Below, in pieces: positions 26,109-36,575 of a stretch of 64,000 nucleotides of DNA; the first letter of the stretch is position 1, and the number at the start of each line of letters is the position of its first letter. The translations under genes and the position numbers were made by a program. This DNA is from Gammaproteobacteria bacterium (GTDB taxonomy: Bacteria > Pseudomonadota > Gammaproteobacteria > Ga0077536), in NCBI GenBank assembly GCA_021773835.1, contig JAJFJQ010000027.1:25567-89566 (forward strand), given 5' to 3'. The notes beneath the pieces are model-generated. The model did not search any database. It was not told where the DNA came from and saw only the letters and a program-made list of their open reading frames with translations.

Positions 26109-28004
26109 ATGGCCACTGTGATGCAAGACGAGTCGATCAGTGATTTTGATCCCATTACGTTCAGCGTAATCCGCAACCGCTTCGAAGCCATCGGTCAAGA
26201 AATGACCCTGGCGATGGAGCAAACTGCGTGGACCTCCGTGATCGCGTTGGCCAGGGATTATTCGTGCATGATCTATGACGCGCATGAAACCGGTCCCCGG
26301 CAGGTGACCATGGCCGAATGTTTGCCGATCCATTGCAACAGTATCCGCACTTTGCTGATGGAGGTCGTCGCTACTTTCGAAGACGACATCCACGACGGTG
26401 ATGTGTACATGGCCAACGATCCCTATCGGGGTAACACGCACGTGCCGGATCTCGTCACCGCCCAACCCGTTTTCGTCAATGGCAAGCATGTCTTCTGGAC
26501 CGTGGCGCGCGGACACCAACTCGACTGCGGTGCGGCCGAGGCATCGAGCATCGTCCCGGCGGCGCGTACAATTTTTCAAGAAGGTATCGTGATCCCGCCG
26601 ACCAAACTCGTCGACCGCGGCAAAGAACGCCATGACATCGTCGCCTTGTACCTCTCCAATGTCCGTTATCGCGATGCCTTGCACGGCGACCTGCGCGCCC
26701 AGCTCGGTGCTTGCGGCGTCGCGCGCAAAGGTTTGATCGAACTCTGCGAACAATACGGCCGAGATGAAGTCATGCGTTACAGCGATGGGCTCATGGACTA
26801 CGCCGATCATCGAGCCACCGAGCAATTTAAAAATATTCCGGACGGCGTCTATTTCGGTGAGACGTGGACCGATACGGACGGCAATGGCGCAGTCGACGTA
26901 CCAATCAAGGCTACGGTCACGAAAAAAGGCGCAGACATTCAAGTGCAATACGACGGCGGCCCGCCGTCGACCGGTTCATTCAACGCAACCCATGCGGTGA
27001 GAATGGCAACGGCGACGATCCCGTTTCTGTACTACATCGATCCGGACATTCCGCACAATCACGGGGTACTACAACACATCACCGCCGATGCCGAGTCCGG
27101 TACGATCTGTAAGGCTGAGTATCCGGCGGCATGCGGCGGCGCGACGACGAACCCTGCCGATCCGATGCACGAAGTTATCAATATCGCGATGGCTGAAGCC
27201 ATCCCAGATCTGGTGCCAGCAGGGTCGTGTCACGCCGGACACCTACCGAACTTCAGTGGCATCGATAACCGTAATGGCAAGGAATGGGGCTGCATGTTGT
27301 TTACCAGTATGGGTGGCTCCGGTGCAGCAAAAGGGGCCGATGGTTGGCCAATGATCGGCACCATCGCCGGCATGGGCGGCCTCACCTCAGCGTCTATCGA
27401 AGAAACCGAGCTGCTGTACCCCTTGCGCATCGACTTTAATGAAGTAGAAACGGATTCGATTGGTTTGGGCCAGTGGATCGGTGGCGCCGGTACGCGTACT
27501 CGTTACCGGCCGATAGCAGGCGAGATGGAAGCCGTTTCCTTCGGCGAAGGTTCGAGGAATCCACCACACGGGGTCAACGGTGGCACGATGAGTGCTGGCG
27601 GCGGGATTTACATCGAGCACACCGACGGCAAACGCACGTTTACCTCCGTCGCCGGGCAAACCATGGTGCGCGAAGGCGAATCTTGGACCGGATATTCTTC
27701 CGGCGGTGGCGGCTGGGGTCATCCCTGCGACCGTGACGCGGAACTTGTTCGTCGCAATCTACGCGACGGCATCATCAGCGAGGAAAGCGCGCGCGACATT
27801 TTTGGGGTCATTTGCAAAGACGACTTCGAACGCACACTCGATGTCGCAGCTACCGAAAAGCGTCGCCAGGAGCTCCGCAAAATCGAGCGTCCTATGATTG
27901 ACCCAACGGAACCAGGAGCCGGCAAGTGGATGGACCGCAATGTCCGAGAAGGCGATCGGTATCTCGAGGCGCCAACCATCGCTGAACACTTTAACGACAA
28001 TTAA
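26109..28004 (+). CDS. hyuB: N-methylhydantoinase/acetone carboxylase B-type subunit (HyuB)
   Basis: The start is ATG 26109, with GAGGAGA 8 bases upstream; a TTG at 26058 opens the frame but lacks a site. The 631-residue product has the HyuB features FDPITFSVIRNRFEAIGQEM, SVIALARDYSC, VYMANDPYRGNTHVPD and GHQLDCGAAE. The C-terminal part contains SGGGGWGHPCDRD. With HyuA it would form an ATP-dependent hydrolase of hydantoins, oxoproline or a related cyclic amide, or an acetone-carboxylase-like enzyme. The downstream hyuA gene follows after 16 bases. Confidence 0.92.
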   Translation: MATVMQDESISDFDPITFSVIRNRFEAIGQEMTLAMEQTAWTSVIALARDYSCMIYDAHETGPRQVTMAECLPIHCNSIRTLLMEVVATFEDDIHDGDVYMANDPYRGNTHVPDLVTAQPVFVNGKHVFWTVARGHQLDCGAAEASSIVPAARTIFQEGIVIPPTKLVDRGKERHDIVALYLSNVRYRDALHGDLRAQLGACGVARKGLIELCEQYGRDEVMRYSDGLMDYADHRATEQFKNIPDGVYFGETWTDTDGNGAVDVPIKATVTKKGADIQVQYDGGPPSTGSFNATHAVRMATATIPFLYYIDPDIPHNHGVLQHITADAESGTICKAEYPAACGGATTNPADPMHEVINIAMAEAIPDLVPAGSCHAGHLPNFSGIDNRNGKEWGCMLFTSMGGSGAAKGADGWPMIGTIAGMGGLTSASIEETELLYPLRIDFNEVETDSIGLGQWIGGAGTRTRYRPIAGEMEAVSFGEGSRNPPHGVNGGTMSAGGGIYIEHTDGKRTFTSVAGQTMVREGESWTGYSSGGGGWGHPCDRDAELVRRNLRDGIISEESARDIFGVICKDDFERTLDVAATEKRRQELRKIERPMIDPTEPGAGKWMDRNVREGDRYLEAPTIAEHFNDN

Positions 28005-28020
28005 GACTGGGTCATCACTT

Positions 28021-30087
28021 ATGAGTAACCGGATTGGTATCGACATCGGCGGCACATTTACGGACGTCGTTTTGCTGCAAGACAATGGGCAGTTTCATGT
28101 GTACAAAGAGGACTCGACTCCAGACGAGCCGCTGCGTGCAATCAATCAAGGCCTTGCAGGCATTGCCGCCGAAATCGACACCAGCGTCGAGTCTTTGCTG
28201 AAATCAACAGAGTTTCTTGTCCACGGCCAAACCATGGCGACAAACGCGTTGATTCAACGCAATGGTCCGGTAGTCGGTCTGTTATGTACCGAAGGGTTCC
28301 GCGATGTGCTGCATCTCGGTCGCGGCGCTAAACCGGAGCGCTTCAACGTTCACCTACAAAAGCCTGAGGATTTCATTCCTCGCTATTTACGCCTCGGGAT
28401 CCCCGAACGCATCGGCGCAGATGGCACGATTGTCAAAGCCTTAGACGAGGATGCAGTGCGTGAAGCGGCCCGCGCCTTAGGTCAACATGACGTGAAGGCA
28501 GTCGCGGTGGCGTTCCTGTGGTCGATCGTCGATGCGTCGCACGAGAAACGCGCGGCCGAAATCGTACAAGAAGAGCTACCTCAAGTGGATGTCATCTGTT
28601 CTTCCGACATCCTACCGGAGATCCGAGAATGGGAGCGGACGTCTTCGACGATCCTCAGCGCCTATATCGCACCCATCATTGGTGACTACCTGCGTGCCTT
28701 CGAAGCGGAGATGGCAAAAGGCGGGATGCCATATAGACCGTTGATCATGCAAGTCAATGGCGGCTGCGCGGCGGTACCAGACCTGCTCGCGCGTCCGGTT
28801 AACGCAGTGGCCTCCGGCCCCGCGGCGGGACCGGCGGCAGGTGCGCACTATGCGTCAACTACGAAATCGCCGGATCGTTTAATCGTTGTCGATATGGGCG
28901 GCACCAGTTTCGATGTGTGTTTGCTGCGCGATGGCGAAGCAGTGATGTCGAGCGACATCAAGGTTGCCAATCAACCGATCGGCGTAAACGGGGTGGAAGT
29001 TTTATCCGTTGGTGCGGGTGGTGGTTCTATTGCTTGGATCGACAGCGGCAATTCGCTCCGCGTGGGTCCGCGCAGCGCAGGATCACAACCGGGGCCCGCC
29101 TGCTACGGACGCGGTGGCGTAGAACCTGCGGTCACCGACGCCAACCTCGTCACTGGTCGCATGGCAGCCGGCGCCTTTTTGGGCGGGCGGCGGGCGCTGG
29201 ATATGGACCTCGCAGTCAAGGCTATCGAATCATACATCGCGACCCCGCTGGGTCTCGATGTGAATACCGCAGCCGCTGGGATCGTAACGATCGTGAATTC
29301 AAATATGGCGACCGCCATCCGCGCGGTGTCCATTGAGCGCGGTATCGACCCACGAGATTACGTCATGGTCGCTGGCGGCGGTGCCGGCGGACTCCATGCT
29401 GCAGAGCTCGCCCGTATGCTGAACATCGGCGAAGTATTGATCCCGCGATCTGCTGGCGGCTTGTGTGCCTTCGGTATGGCTGTCACCCCGGTTCGGCATG
29501 ATTACGTGCGCCTAGCGCATTGCTATTCAAACGGCGATGGTGTGCCTGATCGCATCAACGGTGTATTTAAAGAATTGATGGACGAAGGGCGCGCACATCT
29601 GGAATCCGACGGATTCAATGCGAGCGAGATCCATTTCACGCGCCATCTCGAAGGGCGTTATCCCGGGCAGGTGCATAACCTCACGGTGCCGCTGCCAGAC
29701 GGCGAAATTGACGACAAATTTTTGCGCAAGCTTGAGACCGAATTCCACGCCGAACACGACAAACGGTTCACCTACGCAATGCGAGACCAACCGGTGGAAT
29801 GTCTACATTGGCGTGTGACCGCGACGGGCAGTCGGCCGGCACCCGAAGGACGGCTGGCGCGGCAATCAGACGGTTCGATCAAGCCGACGGGCCATCGCAC
29901 GGCCTATATGGCGTCGGTTAATAGCGAGGTCACGACGGAAATCTATCAGGGCGACGATTTAGCCGCCGGCGATAAGATCACCGGTCCTGCGATTGTCGAG
30001 TTCGCCACCACGACCGTTGTCGTCAATCCCGACGACGTGCTCGTTGTTCAGGCCGATGGTAGCTCGCTTCTGACTATTGCATTGTAA
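28021..30087 (+). CDS. hyuA: N-methylhydantoinase/oxoprolinase A subunit (HyuA)
   Basis: The start is ATG 28021, where MSNRIGIDIGGTFTDVVLL begins the actin-like ATPase domain; the open frame upstream overlaps hyuB and is not used. The 688-residue protein has LVHGQTMATNALIQR, VDMGGTSFDVCLLRDG (second ATP motif), SVGAGGGSIAWID and VAGGGAGGLHAAELA, all HyuA landmarks. It catalyses the ATP-hydrolysing ring-opening half of the reaction with HyuB. Regulation is probably by the divergent TetR. The substrate is unknown. Confidence 0.93.
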   Translation: MSNRIGIDIGGTFTDVVLLQDNGQFHVYKEDSTPDEPLRAINQGLAGIAAEIDTSVESLLKSTEFLVHGQTMATNALIQRNGPVVGLLCTEGFRDVLHLGRGAKPERFNVHLQKPEDFIPRYLRLGIPERIGADGTIVKALDEDAVREAARALGQHDVKAVAVAFLWSIVDASHEKRAAEIVQEELPQVDVICSSDILPEIREWERTSSTILSAYIAPIIGDYLRAFEAEMAKGGMPYRPLIMQVNGGCAAVPDLLARPVNAVASGPAAGPAAGAHYASTTKSPDRLIVVDMGGTSFDVCLLRDGEAVMSSDIKVANQPIGVNGVEVLSVGAGGGSIAWIDSGNSLRVGPRSAGSQPGPACYGRGGVEPAVTDANLVTGRMAAGAFLGGRRALDMDLAVKAIESYIATPLGLDVNTAAAGIVTIVNSNMATAIRAVSIERGIDPRDYVMVAGGGAGGLHAAELARMLNIGEVLIPRSAGGLCAFGMAVTPVRHDYVRLAHCYSNGDGVPDRINGVFKELMDEGRAHLESDGFNASEIHFTRHLEGRYPGQVHNLTVPLPDGEIDDKFLRKLETEFHAEHDKRFTYAMRDQPVECLHWRVTATGSRPAPEGRLARQSDGSIKPTGHRTAYMASVNSEVTTEIYQGDDLAAGDKITGPAIVEFATTTVVVNPDDVLVVQADGSSLLTIAL

Positions 30088-30128
30088 AAACTAACGCGAA
30101 CTATTCGATCACAATAAAAAGATTTGTT

Positions 30129-30215
30129 GATCACGGAGAACACTAAGTACACGAAGACAGAAAATATTGTTCTAAGTTGAGGATATTTTACTCTCTCCGT
30201 GTCCGCCGTGGTTCC
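30129..30215. repeat. Dispersed palindromic element, copy 1 (degenerate)
   Basis: An imperfect inverted repeat in the 212-base gap between hyuA and the aminotransferase gene. The left arm (CACGGAGAACACTAAG, followed by TACACGAAG) faces a right arm reading CTCTCCGTGTCCGCCGTGG. The left arm closely matches the left arm of the element at 56146. Such CGGAG..CACTAAG..ACACGG palindromes occur as dispersed non-coding repeats in many environmental bacteria. No protein is encoded. It could also act as a transcript-stabilising hairpin. Confidence 0.6.
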
Positions 30216-30299
30216 AAACATATGTATCTACAACGCAGTGACTGCGACTAAATTCAACTAGCATTTCCGAAAGCTATAAAATAACCAGGAGAAGATAAG

Positions 30300-31664
30300 A
30301 TGCTCTCAGACCTTCAAGGAATGGATCTCGACTCACATCTCCATCCGTTTACAAACTTCGCTGATCTTGAGGCCAACGGTGCCCTAGTTATAAAGAGTGC
30401 CTCTGGCACGACAGTGCGAGATGTCGACGGTCGCCCATTCCTGGATGCGATGGCGGGACTGTGGTGCTGCGACGTCGGCTACGGTCGGACCGAGATTGCC
30501 GAGGCCATCGCAGAACAAGCGCACGAGCTCGCGTTCTTCCATTCCTTTTTCGGCATGGCGACGGAACCAACGATCCGCCTCGCCGATCGGCTGAAACATA
30601 TGATGCCGTGGCCAATCGCTCGGGTCTTCTTTGGTTGTTCAGGCTCCGATGCAAACGACACCCAGATCAAAATGATTTGGCTGTATAACAATCTGCGCGG
30701 TACGCCAGAAAAAACGAAGATCCTATCCCGGCACATGGCCTACCACGGGATCACACTGGGCGCGTCGAGCATGACGGGGCTGCCGACCGTGCACTCGCAT
30801 ATGAATCTACCGCTAGCCGGCTTCCACCACCTGGCGATGCCACATTACTACCGCGAGTCTGAGCCCGGCATGAGCGAATCTGACTTCGTCGCCCAAAAGG
30901 TAGAAGAGCTCGAAGCGACCATCGCCCGTGAAGGTGCAGCGACAATCGCGGCGTTTATCGCCGAGCCGGTGATGGCTGCCGGCGGCGTGATTGTCCCGCC
31001 CGAGGGTTATTACCCGGCGATGCAAGCAGTGCTGAAAAAGCATGACATTTTGTTTATTGCCGATGAAGTGGTTTGCGGCTTCGGCCGTCTTGGGCAACCC
31101 TGGGGTAGCCAAGTACTAGGCATTGAACCCGACATGGTGACGATCGCTAAAGGCTTGACCAGTGGTTATGCACCGCTCTCCGCGTCGTTGATCTCTGAGA
31201 AAGTGTGGTCGGTTATCGAGGAACATGGTTCCGAAATCCTCCAGTTTAGTCACGGCCAAACGTATAGCGGTCATCCCATCAGTACCGCCGCAGCCCATGC
31301 CAATCTTGACATCATGGAAAACGAATCCTTGTTCGATCGTGCTGCAGAAACCGGGATCTATATGCAACGACGTCTTCGCGAAGAATTTGCCGACCACCCC
31401 CACGTAGGTGAGGTTCGCGGATTGGGTATGATTGCTGCAATCGACATTGTTAAGGACCGCGATGACCGCAGTATCTTCGATCCAGCATTGAAGGTGCCGC
31501 TGCGCCTGTTCCGTGGGATCCTCGACAAAGGTGTTATCGCACGTGCAGCGGGCGTGTCGGGCATCGCCATGTGCCCACCCTACGTTGTCGAACCGGCCGA
31601 AATAGATACCATCCTCGGCGCCATACGCGAGACCGTCGATGAGGTCGTCAGCGACGTCGCATAG
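30300..31664 (+). CDS. Class III (omega) aminotransferase, PLP-dependent
   Basis: A 454-residue protein of the omega-amino acid:pyruvate aminotransferase group. It shows [78 protein letters not shown] (Asp255) and the PLP lysine K284 in [16 protein letters not shown] lies about 8 bases before the ATG. It transfers an amino group from an omega-amino acid, diamine or similar donor to pyruvate. The cupin gene follows 34 bases on. It could feed on products of the hydantoinase upstream, but the linkage is inferred. Confidence 0.93.
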   Translation: MLSDLQGMDLDSHLHPFTNFADLEANGALVIKSASGTTVRDVDGRPFLDAMAGLWCCDVGYGRTEIAEAIAEQAHELAFFHSFFGMATEPTIRLADRLKHMMPWPIARVFFGCSGSDANDTQIKMIWLYNNLRGTPEKTKILSRHMAYHGITLGASSMTGLPTVHSHMNLPLAGFHHLAMPHYYRESEPGMSESDFVAQKVEELEATIAREGAATIAAFIAEPVMAAGGVIVPPEGYYPAMQAVLKKHDILFIADEVVCGFGRLGQPWGSQVLGIEPDMVTIAKGLTSGYAPLSASLISEKVWSVIEEHGSEILQFSHGQTYSGHPISTAAAHANLDIMENESLFDRAAETGIYMQRRLREEFADHPHVGEVRGLGMIAAIDIVKDRDDRSIFDPALKVPLRLFRGILDKGVIARAAGVSGIAMCPPYVVEPAEIDTILGAIRETVDEVVSDVA

Positions 31665-31698
31665 TGCGGCGCTAATTGTGACGGTAAGGAGTTAACGC

Positions 31699-32037
31699 AT
31701 GAGTGGAATTAAGGTCGTCGACCTCAGCGAAGCCGAAATTTACGAAGAGTCGGCGTTGATCTCGCGCCGAGTGGTCCGGAAAGTACACGGCGCCGAAGGT
31801 GCGTCGCTGAATGTAGCGACGCTGCATGAAGGCTACGACGATCCAGCCGTTACCTACCCCGATCACGATGAATTTATCCACATCTTAAGCGGAACGATTG
31901 AATTTACCGTTGACGGTAAGACTCAAACGCTAGGTGCGAGTAAAAGTATTTATATTCCGCGCGGCGAGACCTATGGTTATAAGGTGACTGAAGGCCCGAA
32001 CGAATTGGTCGTGGTATTTACCCCCGCGAAATTCTAA
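31699..32037 (+). CDS. Small cupin-domain protein
   Basis: A 112-residue single cupin. VTYPDHDEFIHILSGTIEFTVDGKT is the first cupin motif (H...E) and ASKSIYIPRGETYGYKV is the second (P-x-G...). An AAGGAG ribosome site lies 7 bases before the ATG. Such proteins may bind metal and act as isomerases, lyases or sensors. The motif has one clear His and fewer ligands than active oxygenase cupins. It is probably co-transcribed with the aminotransferase. Confidence 0.82.
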   Translation: MSGIKVVDLSEAEIYEESALISRRVVRKVHGAEGASLNVATLHEGYDDPAVTYPDHDEFIHILSGTIEFTVDGKTQTLGASKSIYIPRGETYGYKVTEGPNELVVVFTPAKF

Positions 32038-32173
32038 GCGGATCAAGACGCGCGAAGTTGACTTACTACGCGTGATAGTCGGGACCTTTACGATTAGAGC
32101 AGAGGCTTTAAGCCCTTCACAAAATTCACGCGTACCTCGAACTGACTCGTGCATCGTGATGTGACGAACCAAA

Positions 32174-34126
32174 ATGTTTGAGACGCTAAACTCATCACTC
32201 ACCATCAGGAACCGAACATTTCGCAACCGGATCTTTTCGTCCGGTCATCAGACATTGTTGGCCCGCGGCGGGCTAGTCACTGAGGCGTTTATCGCCTATC
32301 ACGCAGCGCGTGCGCGCGGCGGCGCCGGTTTGATCATTACAGAGGCAGCGTCCGCCCACGAATCGGCCTACTTTAACGAGTTTGTCCCATCGGCCTTTCT
32401 CGACGAATCGATCCCCGGGTTTCGATTGCTTGCCGAAACCATTCATACACACGACTGTGGTCTTATCGGACAACTGTTCCACCCTGGCGCAGAAGTCGCC
32501 GCGATTTTAGACGACGGCAGCCGACCAGCAGCATGGGCACCGTCTGTGCATCACCAGGAACGCTATCTCGTGACCGCGCGCCCGATGCCGCTTGCAATGA
32601 TCCGCGATGTTATCGAGGGCTTTGGGAACACCGCGATGCGTATGGTAACTGCTGGCTTGGACGGCGTTGAGGTACTCGCAAGTCACGGCTACCTACCCAT
32701 CCAGTTCTGTAACCCGCGGGTCAATCACCGCATCGATGACTACGGTGGTAACTTTGAGAATCGCCTACGGTTTTTAAACGAGATGCACGACACCATCCGC
32801 GATAAAGTCGGCGACAAGCCAATCGTTGGATTACGTATTTCGGCTGACGACCTCGAGGCGTCCGGCTTCGGTGAAAAAGAAGTCACAGAAGTTCTGCACG
32901 CGCTCGATGCGGCGGGACGCTTCGATTATTTCAATGTCACCTTGGGTTCATCGTCGACGACTGAAGGTGCGGTACACATTGTACCGCCGATGTCGATCGA
33001 TCCGGCCTACGTTGCGCCCTATGCGGAGCGCATAAAGCGTTCGACCGGCAGGGTAATTTTAGCAACCGGTCGGTTCAATCGGCCGCACGATGCCGAACGT
33101 GCTGTTGCGGCGGGGCACGTCGATATGGTCGGCATGACCCGCGCCCAAATCTGCGATCCACAGATGGCACGCAAAACATTTGAGCAGCGTCCCGATGATA
33201 TCCGCGAGTGCATCGCCTGCAACCAGGCTTGCATTGGACACTATGCTCTTGGTGCACCGATTTCATGTATTCAATATCCAGAATCCGGGCGCGAGCTTAC
33301 CTACGGCAAACGCAAAGCGGCAACGCATTCCCGCGAGGTATTAGTGGTTGGTGGTGGTCCAGCCGGTCTTAAGGTGGCAGCTGTTGCAGCGGAACGTGGC
33401 CACCGCGTTGCCTTGTATGAAAAAAGCAACCGGCTCGGCGGTCAGGTGCTACTCGCGCAGTTGTTACCGGAGCGCAGCGAATTTGGCGGTATCGTCACAA
33501 ACCTTGAGCGCGAAGCGCGCGCAGCAGGGGTCGATATCAAACTTGGCATTGAGATGACGGGTGAGCGAATTCGCGCTAACAATCCGGATGTCGTCGTCAT
33601 TGCCTCTGGCGCGACCCCACATATTCCGGACATCGAGACCAGCGATAGCGCGCATATCGTTACCGCGTGGCAAGTTATCAACGATGAAGTTGAATGCGGG
33701 TCACGGATCGTCATTGCGGATTGGCGTGGCGACTGGGTCGGGCTCGGCTTGGCGTTAAAGCTGATCCGTGCGGGACATCAGGTACGCCTGGCAACCGTTG
33801 CAAACTGCGCCGGGGTGAACGTTCAATTTTATACGCGCGATCCACTCATCGCCGAAATAGATCGACTAGGGGTTGAGTTCACCCATTACGCACGCCTAGC
33901 CGGCGCCGATGAGGGTACTGCCTATTTCGTACATGCGAGCGGCGGACATAGTTTAGAGTTCGAATGCGATACGCTCGTCCTTGCCTACGACCACGATAGT
34001 GAGATGGAACTCTTCACGAGCCTTGAACATTTCGATACCGAAGTACATGTAATCGGCGACGCCCTATCGCCGCGCACAGCAGAAGAGGCCGTGCTCGAAG
34101 GGTTGAAGGTAGGAGCTAAGATCTAG
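32174..34126 (+). CDS. Old Yellow Enzyme-type Fe-S flavoprotein (dienoyl-CoA reductase/trimethylamine dehydrogenase family)
   Basis: A 650-residue two-part enzyme. Residues 1-340 form the FMN TIM barrel of NADH:flavin oxidoreductases (LIGQLFHPGAE, YGGNFENRLRF). Cys346, 349, 353 and 365 (CIACNQACIGH...SC) bind a 4Fe-4S cluster. The C-terminal half starts the NAD/FAD domain at EVLVVGGGPAG (389-398). This layout is shared by 2,4-dienoyl-CoA reductase FadH, trimethylamine and dimethylamine dehydrogenases, and steroid 7-dehydroxylation enzymes, so the substrate is open. It stands alone between a cupin and a lipoprotein gene. Confidence 0.9.
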   Translation: MFETLNSSLTIRNRTFRNRIFSSGHQTLLARGGLVTEAFIAYHAARARGGAGLIITEAASAHESAYFNEFVPSAFLDESIPGFRLLAETIHTHDCGLIGQLFHPGAEVAAILDDGSRPAAWAPSVHHQERYLVTARPMPLAMIRDVIEGFGNTAMRMVTAGLDGVEVLASHGYLPIQFCNPRVNHRIDDYGGNFENRLRFLNEMHDTIRDKVGDKPIVGLRISADDLEASGFGEKEVTEVLHALDAAGRFDYFNVTLGSSSTTEGAVHIVPPMSIDPAYVAPYAERIKRSTGRVILATGRFNRPHDAERAVAAGHVDMVGMTRAQICDPQMARKTFEQRPDDIRECIACNQACIGHYALGAPISCIQYPESGRELTYGKRKAATHSREVLVVGGGPAGLKVAAVAAERGHRVALYEKSNRLGGQVLLAQLLPERSEFGGIVTNLEREARAAGVDIKLGIEMTGERIRANNPDVVVIASGATPHIPDIETSDSAHIVTAWQVINDEVECGSRIVIADWRGDWVGLGLALKLIRAGHQVRLATVANCAGVNVQFYTRDPLIAEIDRLGVEFTHYARLAGADEGTAYFVHASGGHSLEFECDTLVLAYDHDSEMELFTSLEHFDTEVHVIGDALSPRTAEEAVLEGLKVGAKI

Positions 34127-34227
34127 CGCCGCGACGGGAAGCCATTGCGCATTTTCAAAGGAAAATATGGGCTATGGTGGTGACCGTACATGGTACAGTG
34201 GGCGGGCATAAACTGAGTTAATGATAT

Positions 34228-35274
34228 ATGGACCTCCGTACTAGCAAAATCCTCGTCTGTCTGGTGATGTTCGCCGTCCTGTTGGTTGGCTGCGGCGGCG
34301 GCGGACCCTACGTCGGCCTCTGGCAATGCACCGATAATCCAGATCTGAGTCTTAAAATTTCGAGATTTGAAGAATATTTCGTGATTACGTCGACGGACGG
34401 AGGTAAGGAGTCGAAAAAAGAAGGAACGTTTGCCAACGACGTCTTGTCCGTCGGTAAAAACATTGTTGGTAAACCAATGGCCTTAGCACTAGACAATGAT
34501 GGAATAACCTGTACGAACCCACCTAATTTTTGTCGTTGCACTAGCACTTACGCAAAAGTTGACGCATTAACTCCCACCAGTAATACGGCGAGCAGCCAAG
34601 AAGATGAGCAAGCTGCCGAGATGATTTCATTCGGCCCGGATCCGTCAACTGCCGAGCAAGTGATCCGAGAGCGGGATCCGACGGTATTTAATATGGTCAA
34701 TGGTGGTAGCGTGCATGTTTTTGACCACGCGGAGAACGAAGAAAACGAAAAGCGCGTATTTGACGGGGCAAAGTTGAAATACTACGTCATGCCCCAGTTA
34801 GCGCTTAAACAATTGGCAGACAATAGCTTTGCCGAAGTACGCCACATCGACGACGAAGTATCTGTCTTTTTTCAACTAACCGCGCTCAATATTGATAACT
34901 TCGAACTCATGGAGAACGTTCACAAGTCCATTAGCCCGCGCGTTCTAACGCATATGGTTTTACCATTGTCGTATGCAAGCCTAACCATCGCGTTGCCGGG
35001 ATCATCCCCAGTGGCCCCCGTCGTCGTAACCCGTCCTGAGTTCGATCTAAAAAATAGTCCACTCGATATTTCGTTATCCATAGCTGCCGGCTCAACTATT
35101 GATCTTGCCGCGAGGTTGGAGAGTGGAAGGGAGATCGCGCAAGCGATAAACGACGGCTCTACGCTTCCGATCGCATCGTTTGAGGTTATCCAGCGGCCTA
35201 GCGCCGAGAATTCGGAAGAAGTCGGGCCGGAGGCACCGGTAACAAAAATCGTAAATGTGATGGCCCCCAGATAA
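34228..35274 (+). CDS. Predicted lipoprotein, function unknown
   Basis: A 348-residue protein with a lipoprotein signal peptide: KILVCLVMFAVLLVG followed by Cys22 and a Gly run. Residues 26-110 (YVGLWQCTDNPDLSLKISRFE ... YAKV) form a beta-rich domain with three further Cys. The rest is an acidic soluble region with a linker (TSNTASSQEDEQAAE) and a second domain. It is expected to be anchored at the membrane facing the periplasm. I do not recognise either domain. It converges with the acyl-CoA dehydrogenase gene. Confidence 0.75.
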   Translation: MDLRTSKILVCLVMFAVLLVGCGGGGPYVGLWQCTDNPDLSLKISRFEEYFVITSTDGGKESKKEGTFANDVLSVGKNIVGKPMALALDNDGITCTNPPNFCRCTSTYAKVDALTPTSNTASSQEDEQAAEMISFGPDPSTAEQVIRERDPTVFNMVNGGSVHVFDHAENEENEKRVFDGAKLKYYVMPQLALKQLADNSFAEVRHIDDEVSVFFQLTALNIDNFELMENVHKSISPRVLTHMVLPLSYASLTIALPGSSPVAPVVVTRPEFDLKNSPLDISLSIAAGSTIDLAARLESGREIAQAINDGSTLPIASFEVIQRPSAENSEEVGPEAPVTKIVNVMAPR

Positions 35275-35306
35275 AGAACTGAGCGTTATTGCTGACTGTA
35301 GAGATC

Positions 35307-36518
35307 TTATTTTTCGCGTAATAGCGGCGATTGAATCTGCTCTCGTTCAAGCCCTAACTCGCCCAAACTGATCTGACCCAAACAAACATCACTGCTCGGT
35401 TGCATCATTGTCGCGGTCGCGCCGTCACGAAACAGACGCTCTATAACCGAACCTTTAAATAAACCGTGGGCGCCACTCATTTCGAGCGCGGATCGCGTTG
35501 CTGCGGTGACCGATTCGCCGACAATGTATTTCGCCCGAAACAACGCCATTTGCACAGCTTCGGTCTGGCCTTCGTCATCTGCGAGCCACGCGGCGTAGCG
35601 CAATAGCCATCGCGCGCTTTCCATACTGGCGCTCATGATACCGATGCGATGGCGAATATCGGGATGATACGACAGCGGTTGTTCGTAGCCTTTTGGGCGA
35701 CGTTCCGTTACGACCTTTTTGATCGCTTCGACGGCACCCAAACCGAGTCCGAGATACACCGCGGTATAGGGCAAATTGATCAGTGATTCATGAGTTGATA
35801 GAAAATCACCAATGCTCGGGACGACCATCTCGTCAAAGGCCCATTCGGCCGGCACAAAACAATTCTCCAGCACAACATTGTCACTACAGGTGCCACGCAT
35901 GCCGAGCGTATCCCACACGTGTTCGATTTTAAGTCCGGGTGTGTCGGTCGGCACCACGACCATGATGACTGATTCGGGATTGTCTACGTGCTCTGGATGC
36001 ACGCAAATTAGTGCGCTATCCGACGACCCTATCATCGAGGCAAATGCCTTGCGCCCATTTAACACATAGCCGCCATCCACCCGCCGCGCCTCGGTTGAGC
36101 TTGCACGGGTGGAGTAAAGCAAGTTCGTCGTGCCAGCCTCGGAAATGAGGTTCGACATCAACTTCTTCTCGGTAATCATGTGGTGCGCGACCCGTTCGGC
36201 AATTGCGTCGCTAAACGCGCCAGTACCGGTCAGGGTGTAGGCGGCCACACAGTGCATGTTAAAACTCATGGCGGTCGCCGCACAACCTTGCGCGAGTTCT
36301 TCCATCGCTAAGGTATGACCGAGCAAACCTGCACCCATACCGCCAAGTTCTTTGGGTATCAATAGGCCGAATAGGCCTGCCTCGCATATTGCTTGATAAT
36401 TCTCCTCGGGCGGAGAGGCATCGCGATCATGTTTTGCTGCATTTTCGGCGAAACCCTGGGCGAGTTCGCGACAGCATTCCTGCAACGCGATCTGTTCTGA
36501 TGAAAGTGAGAATTGCAT
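35307..36518 (-). CDS. Acyl-CoA dehydrogenase
   Basis: The start is set at ATG 36518 (MQFSLSSEQIALQ), since the longer TTG frame lacks a ribosome site. The 403-residue product is full length: helical N-terminus, LMSNLISEAGTTN, GYVLNGRKAFAS, LKIEHVWDTLGMRGTCSDNV and LEMSGAHGLFKGSVIERLFRDG. FAD and acyl-CoA domains are complete. It is most like the short/branched-chain or monooxygenase-type (DszC-like) acyl-CoA dehydrogenases rather than a specific chain-length enzyme. The base Glu is not pinned down. It stands alone. Confidence 0.9.
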   Translation of the reverse strand: MQFSLSSEQIALQECCRELAQGFAENAAKHDRDASPPEENYQAICEAGLFGLLIPKELGGMGAGLLGHTLAMEELAQGCAATAMSFNMHCVAAYTLTGTGAFSDAIAERVAHHMITEKKLMSNLISEAGTTNLLYSTRASSTEARRVDGGYVLNGRKAFASMIGSSDSALICVHPEHVDNPESVIMVVVPTDTPGLKIEHVWDTLGMRGTCSDNVVLENCFVPAEWAFDEMVVPSIGDFLSTHESLINLPYTAVYLGLGLGAVEAIKKVVTERRPKGYEQPLSYHPDIRHRIGIMSASMESARWLLRYAAWLADDEGQTEAVQMALFRAKYIVGESVTAATRSALEMSGAHGLFKGSVIERLFRDGATATMMQPSSDVCLGQISLGELGLEREQIQSPLLREK

Positions 36519-36575
36519 CAATACTAAATATCGTTTCGGATTCAACTCCGCACGTCACTCGGGACGTTAAGCTCG

